Of a stretch of DNA of 8,681 nucleotides, positions 6,658 through 8,681 are shown piece by piece. Below the pieces are notes generated by a model. It was not told the origin of the DNA and did not search any database. It saw only the letters and a list, made by a program, of their open reading frames with translations. Origin of the DNA: Bacteroidales bacterium (GTDB lineage Bacteria > Bacteroidota > Bacteroidia > Bacteroidales > JAADJA01). The position numbers and the translations under genes are program-made. How positions within the stretch are numbered: position 1 is the stretch's first letter; each line of letters begins with the position of its first letter. The stretch lies in contig JAIORT010000792.1 of NCBI GenBank assembly GCA_021107975.1, forward strand, positions 1-8,681, in the 5' to 3' direction.

Positions 6658-7515
6658 ATGTACGCAATAGTTGATATAGCAGGGCAACAGTTCAAAGTTG
6701 AGAAAGAACAAGAGATATTTGTTCATCGCTTACAAGAAGAAGCCGGAGCAGATGTTGAATTTGAAAATGTTTTATTAGTTGATAATGACGGGAAAATATC
6801 TGTTGGAACGCCAAATGTTGATGGTATAAAAATTAAAGCTAAAATCATAGAACATTTAAAAGGCGATAAAGTCATTGTTTTTCACAAGAAAAGAAGAAAA
6901 GGATATCAAAAGCAAAACGGTCACAGGCAGTATATGAGCAAAGTGCTGATCGAAGATATCCTGACGGGAGTTGTTAGAAAAGAGGCAAAGGAAGCTAAAG
7001 TAGAGGTTAAGGCTAAAGATGAGGCTAAGGTTGAAGCCAAGACAGAAACAAAGACTGTGAAAAAGGAAACCAAAGCCAAAGCAGCACCTAAGACAGAAAC
7101 AAAGGCTAAGGCTGAGGTTAAAGCTAAGATAGAAACAAAGACTGTAAAAAAGGAAACTAAAGCCAAAGCTGCACCCAAGACAGAAACAAAGGCTAAGGCT
7201 GAGGTTAAAGCTAAGATAGAAACAAAGACTGTAAAAAAGGAAACTAAAGCCAAAGCTGCACCCAAGACAGAAACAAAGGCTAAGGCTGAGGTTAAAGCTA
7301 AGATAGAAACAAAGACTGTAAAAAAGGAAACTAAAGCCAAAGCTGTACCCAAGACAGAAACAAAGGCTAAGGCAGCTCCGAAGACGGAAAAAAAACCGGA
7401 AAAGAAAACAGTGAAGAAGGCAGCAACAATAAAAGAGAAAAAACCAAAGGTTGTGGCTACGGCTAAGAAAAAACCCAAAGATGAACAGAAGTCGGAAGAA
7501 AAAAAGGAAGACTAA
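6658..7515 (+). CDS. rplU: 50S ribosomal protein L21 with long Lys-rich repeat extension
   Basis: Residues 1-104 are an ordinary L21: MYAIVDIAGQQFKVEKEQEIFVHRL at the start, VGTPNVDG (49-56), and the rRNA-binding loop HKKRRKGYQKQNGHRQ (76-91) with KVLIEDI at the end. L21 is normally about 103 aa. Here it continues in frame for about 180 residues of K/A/T/E/P sequence with no aromatic residue. The core is a 29-aa unit starting ETKTVKKETKAKAAPKT, present three times whole (130-158, 159-187, 188-216) and once partly (217-239), then a KKP/KKPK-rich end (245-285, EKKED at the terminus). Each unit has 10 Lys and 4 Glu, so the tail is strongly basic and probably disordered, like histone-H1-type tails. 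It is first in an operon with rpmA, 86 bp upstream. No frameshift or stop marks the domain boundary. Confidence 0.95.
   Translation: MYAIVDIAGQQFKVEKEQEIFVHRLQEEAGADVEFENVLLVDNDGKISVGTPNVDGIKIKAKIIEHLKGDKVIVFHKKRRKGYQKQNGHRQYMSKVLIEDILTGVVRKEAKEAKVEVKAKDEAKVEAKTETKTVKKETKAKAAPKTETKAKAEVKAKIETKTVKKETKAKAAPKTETKAKAEVKAKIETKTVKKETKAKAAPKTETKAKAEVKAKIETKTVKKETKAKAVPKTETKAKAAPKTEKKPEKKTVKKAATIKEKKPKVVATAKKKPKDEQKSEEKKED
7045..7374 (+). repeat. 87-bp in-frame tandem repeats inside rplU
   Basis: Units run 7045-7131, 7132-7218, 7219-7305 and, partial, 7306-7374. Units 2 and 3 are identical over all 87 bp. Unit 1 differs at four third-codon positions, all synonymous. Unit 4 has a C-to-T change turning Ala into Val (GCA to GTA) and stops matching after 69 bp. 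The pattern shows recent duplication by slippage or unequal recombination, with the frame kept because 87 is a multiple of three. Confidence 0.95.
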
Positions 7516-7543
7516 AAGTACAAATTTTATCCTCCCTAACCTT

Positions 7544-7590
7544 CGGGATACGGGACGTAAATCGTAAATCTAAAATCGTAAATCGTAAAT
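7544..7590 (+). repeat. Heptamer repeats in the rplU-rpmA gap
   Basis: Five contiguous 7-bp units occupy 7556-7590: CGTAAAT, CGTAAAT, CTAAAAT, CGTAAAT, CGTAAAT. Just before them CGGGATA and CGGGACG (7544-7557) follow a similar 7-bp spacing and overlap the first unit by two bases. The patch ends 11 bp before the rpmA ATG. On the opposite strand it creates a short open frame with an FTIY-type repeat, which is an artefact. No promoter is evident in this 86-bp gap, so rpmA is probably read from the rplU promoter. Confidence 0.85.
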
Positions 7591-7601
7591 AAAAACAGGT
7601 C

Positions 7602-7877
7602 ATGGCTCATAAAAAAGGTGCAGGTAGTTCGAACAACGGACGCGAATCGGAAAGTAAACGACTCGGTGTAAAAATATTCGGCGGTCAGTTTGCAAAAGCC
7701 GGTAATATCATTATCAGGCAAAGAGGAACAAAACATTATCCCGGTGAAAATGTTGGTATGGGTAAAGACCATACGTTGTTTGCCCTGTCTGACGGAACCG
7801 TTGAATTCAGAAGAAAGAAGAAGAACAGATCTTTTGTTTCGATATTACCTTTAGAAACACAGGAACAGGCAAATTAA
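7602..7877 (+). CDS. rpmA: 50S ribosomal protein L27
   Basis: A 91-aa L27 with the family N-terminus MAHKKGAGSSNNGRESESKRLGVK (1-24), then FGGQFAKAGNIIIRQRGTKHYPGENVGMGKDHTLFALSDGTVEF (26-69) and a basic RRKKKNRSFVSI. The N-terminal tail of L27 reaches towards the peptidyl-transferase centre. There is no cleavable leader of the kind seen in Firmicutes. The last dozen residues (PLETQEQAN end) make it a few residues longer than typical. It is the second gene after rplU, the usual order, and is followed 19 bp later by a strong terminator. Confidence 0.97.
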   Translation: MAHKKGAGSSNNGRESESKRLGVKIFGGQFAKAGNIIIRQRGTKHYPGENVGMGKDHTLFALSDGTVEFRRKKKNRSFVSILPLETQEQAN

Positions 7878-7896
7878 TTTGCTGATAGAAAAACAT

Positions 7897-7930
7897 AAAA
7901 TCCCTTTCCCGTACGGGGGAGGGATTTTTT
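7897..7930 (+). terminator. Strong rho-independent terminator after rpmA
   Basis: A 14-bp stem (AAAATCCCTTTCCC, 7897-7910, with 7915-7928) with two T-G wobble pairs and a GTAC loop, followed by a T-rich run (7925-7936, TTTTTTATTTTT). It ends the rplU-rpmA transcript. The A-run on the left side gives a shorter T-tract on the other strand, so it may also act on transcripts arriving from the minus-strand transposase gene. Confidence 0.92.
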
Positions 7931-7940
7931 ATTTTTCAAA

Positions 7941-7972
7941 ACCTTGCCTCCTTTCGGTGTTTTCACCGAAAG
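7941..7972 (-). repeat. REP-like hairpin A, downstream of the RAYT gene
   Basis: A perfect 9-bp stem CTTTCGGTG / CACCGAAAG with a TTTT loop (plus strand 7951-7972), preceded on the plus strand by CCTTGCCTC. On the minus strand it reads stem with core GGTGAAAACACC, then GAGGCAAGG. The same core and GAGGCA-GG tail occur in hairpin B at 8551-8582 on the plus strand, so the two form an inverted pair around the transposase gene. No T-run follows on the minus strand, so it is not a good terminator; a REP element is preferred. Confidence 0.75.
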
Positions 7973-7979
7973 ATGAAAA

Positions 7980-8501
7980 TCAAAATATGTGTTCATAATA
8001 ATGGGTAATAAATCCCCAATCGTCCTTGTTTAATAGGTAAAATTCTGCTGAAGAAAACTTGTAATCTTCAGGTTGATCAGCGAGCTTCCACCTTTCCTGA
8101 AGGGGATTAAGATGTATATAATCGAGTTTTTGTTCAAATACAGTTCTGTTGTAAATCCTTTTGTTATGTGAGTTTCTTTGCCAAAACTGATAAATACGAT
8201 CTTTCCCATTTTTTCTAAATTCGCGCAACAAATTCAAATCGTTTTCGATCAAATCAAATTTAATTTTTTGAGCTGTGAATTTCAAGAAATCTCGTTGTAC
8301 ATCTTTCAGCTTGTAGCTTTCTCTGATTTTCCAAAGGAGATGAATATGATTGGGCATTATCACAAAGCCATAAAGAAAAATACGATTATTAAGAACAAGA
8401 AATTTCAAGGAATCCATTATGATTTGTTTGTATTTATCCTTTTTCAATAATGGTTTCCATTGGTAGATGGTAGCTGTAAAAAACAGGATGTAATCTTCCA
8501 T
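7980..8501 (-). CDS. REP-associated Y1 HUH transposase (RAYT, IS200/IS605-like)
   Basis: A 173-aa single-domain Y1 transposase. It shows the HUH motif PNHIHLLW (50-57; H52 and H54 bind the metal) and, after FWQRNSHNKRIY (106-117), the segment LDYIHLNPLQERWKL (126-140) with probable nucleophile Y128. The tail PEDYKFSSAEFY (144-155) is typical of REP-associated tyrosine transposases; the arrangement parallels E. coli TnpA-REP (its DYIYINP segment holds the catalytic tyrosine). Such enzymes nick and join single-stranded DNA at hairpins with a short guide sequence. All catalytic residues are present and there is no frameshift. There is no tnpB partner. Inverted hairpins at 7941-7972 and 8551-8582 flank it, the usual RAYT setting. 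Its start is the ATG giving MEDYILFFTATIYQW, close to family length. Confidence 0.9.
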   Translation of the reverse strand: MEDYILFFTATIYQWKPLLKKDKYKQIIMDSLKFLVLNNRIFLYGFVIMPNHIHLLWKIRESYKLKDVQRDFLKFTAQKIKFDLIENDLNLLREFRKNGKDRIYQFWQRNSHNKRIYNRTVFEQKLDYIHLNPLQERWKLADQPEDYKFSSAEFYLLNKDDWGFITHYYEHIF

Positions 8502-8550
8502 TCCATTAAAAATATTAAATTTTTTAATTATTCAAATTGGTGTTATCTAA

Positions 8551-8582
8551 CTTGTTGGTGAAAACACCAACAAGAGGCATGG
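8551..8582 (+). repeat. REP-like hairpin B, upstream of the RAYT gene
   Basis: A perfect 10-bp stem CTTGTTGGTG / CACCAACAAG with an AAAA loop (8551-8574), followed by AGGCATGG. It shares the 12-bp core GGTGAAAACACC with hairpin A, in opposite orientation, and 10 of the next 14 bases, including GAGGCA. It is 49 bp upstream of the transposase ATG and would be transcribed in its leader if the promoter at 8612-8645 is used. Confidence 0.78.
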
Positions 8583-8611
8583 GTTCATAATTATTGTATT
8601 TTTGTTTTATG

Positions 8612-8645
8612 CAAATATAATAAATTTTAAATTGTAAAATTCAAA
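8612..8645 (-). promoter_or_regulatory. Putative promoter of the RAYT gene
   Basis: On the minus strand TTTG (8645-8642) and TATATTTG (8619-8612) are 22 bp apart, fitting the Bacteroidota TTG/TTTG-N17-23-TAnnTTTG pattern. The transcript would carry a leader of about 105 nt that includes REP-like hairpin B. A TATTTTTG also occurs on the plus strand at 8597-8604, but no plus-strand gene follows within the window. Confidence 0.45.
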
Positions 8646-8648
8646 TAT

Positions 8649-8681
8649 CTAATTAACTACAATCGCCTTCTTCACCTGCAT
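8649..8681 (-). CDS. Possible 3' end of a minus-strand gene running off the window
   Basis: Read from the window edge, one minus-strand frame gives QVKKAIVVN then TAG (preceded by M, which need not be a start). Such KKxIVV endings occur at the C-terminus of type IX secretion sorting domains in Bacteroidota, which would suit the phylum. Another frame gives AGEEGDCS then TAA (stop 8655-8653). With only ten codons neither can be proved, and the region may also be non-coding. Confidence 0.25.
   Translation of the reverse strand: MQVKKAIVVN

Noticed and set aside
7045..7374. CRISPR-like array
   Set aside because: The repeats are contiguous without spacers and are in-frame coding sequence of rplU.
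6921..7478. 185-codon open frame on the minus strand opposite rplU
   Set aside because: It is the antisense reading of the Lys/Ala/Glu repeat region (producing F/S/V/L/A repeats). Low stop frequency follows from the biased codons of the sense strand, and L21 is clearly the real gene.
7536..7772. 78-codon minus-strand open frame opposite rpmA
   Set aside because: Its C-terminal FTIYDFRFTIY repeat is just the heptamer patch read backwards, and the rest lies antisense to L27.
7951..7972. Intrinsic terminator for the transposase gene
   Set aside because: On the minus strand the hairpin is followed by GAGGCAAGG, not a T-run. Similarity to the upstream hairpin fits a REP-like element better.
8178..8450. 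90-codon plus-strand open frame within the transposase gene
   Set aside because: It is antisense to conserved RAYT sequence, including the HUH motif region, and has no recognisable family.
7980..8501. Complete IS200/IS605 insertion sequence
   Set aside because: The protein has the RAYT-type C-terminus, there is no tnpB, and the two flanking hairpins are inverted copies of one element rather than the distinct left and right ends of an IS.

Overview
The window looks like a chromosomal segment from an AT-rich member of the Bacteroidota. Four observations support this: a type IIA topoisomerase B subunit with the sequence flavour of that phylum's ParE; an outer-membrane protein of the PorV/PorQ type next to a large helix-hairpin-helix plus beta-barrel protein; AT-rich leaders mostly without Shine-Dalgarno sequences; and several TAnnTTTG boxes, the -7 element of Bacteroidota promoters. 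The species cannot be named from the sequence alone.

Left block (about 73-3348, all minus strand): a RelE-type toxin and its small antitoxin (overlapping by 8 bp) lie directly downstream of the topoisomerase IV subunit B gene (parE, 619 aa). Upstream of parE is a DUF2461-family protein. A 63-bp AT-rich divergent region with mirrored TATATTTG boxes (3378-3403) separates this block from the rightward genes.

Middle block (3412-6561, plus strand): an exported PorV/PorQ-like barrel protein, then a signal-peptide-bearing protein with a degenerate helix-hairpin-helix module and a long beta-barrel region. Between them are two short tandem-repeat patches: five 7-bp units, and an 18-bp repeat that creates a spurious upstream GTG start.

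Right block (6609-7930, plus strand): a clear Bacteroidota-type promoter drives rplU-rpmA (ribosomal proteins L21 and L27), which ends at a very strong intrinsic terminator. L21 is unusual. Its normal domain of about 104 aa is followed by about 180 aa of Lys/Ala/Thr/Glu-rich sequence built from 87-bp (29-aa) tandem repeats, two of which are identical in DNA. The rplU-rpmA gap holds a second five-unit 7-bp repeat patch.

Far right (7941-8681): a single-domain Y1 HUH transposase of the REP-associated type (RAYT, 173 aa, minus strand) lies between two inverted hairpins. These share a GGTGAAAACACC core and a GAGGCA-GG flank and are best read as the REP-like substrates of that transposase. This gene with its two hairpins is the most interesting candidate system in the window. 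The last 33 bases may be the 3' end of another minus-strand gene that runs off the window.
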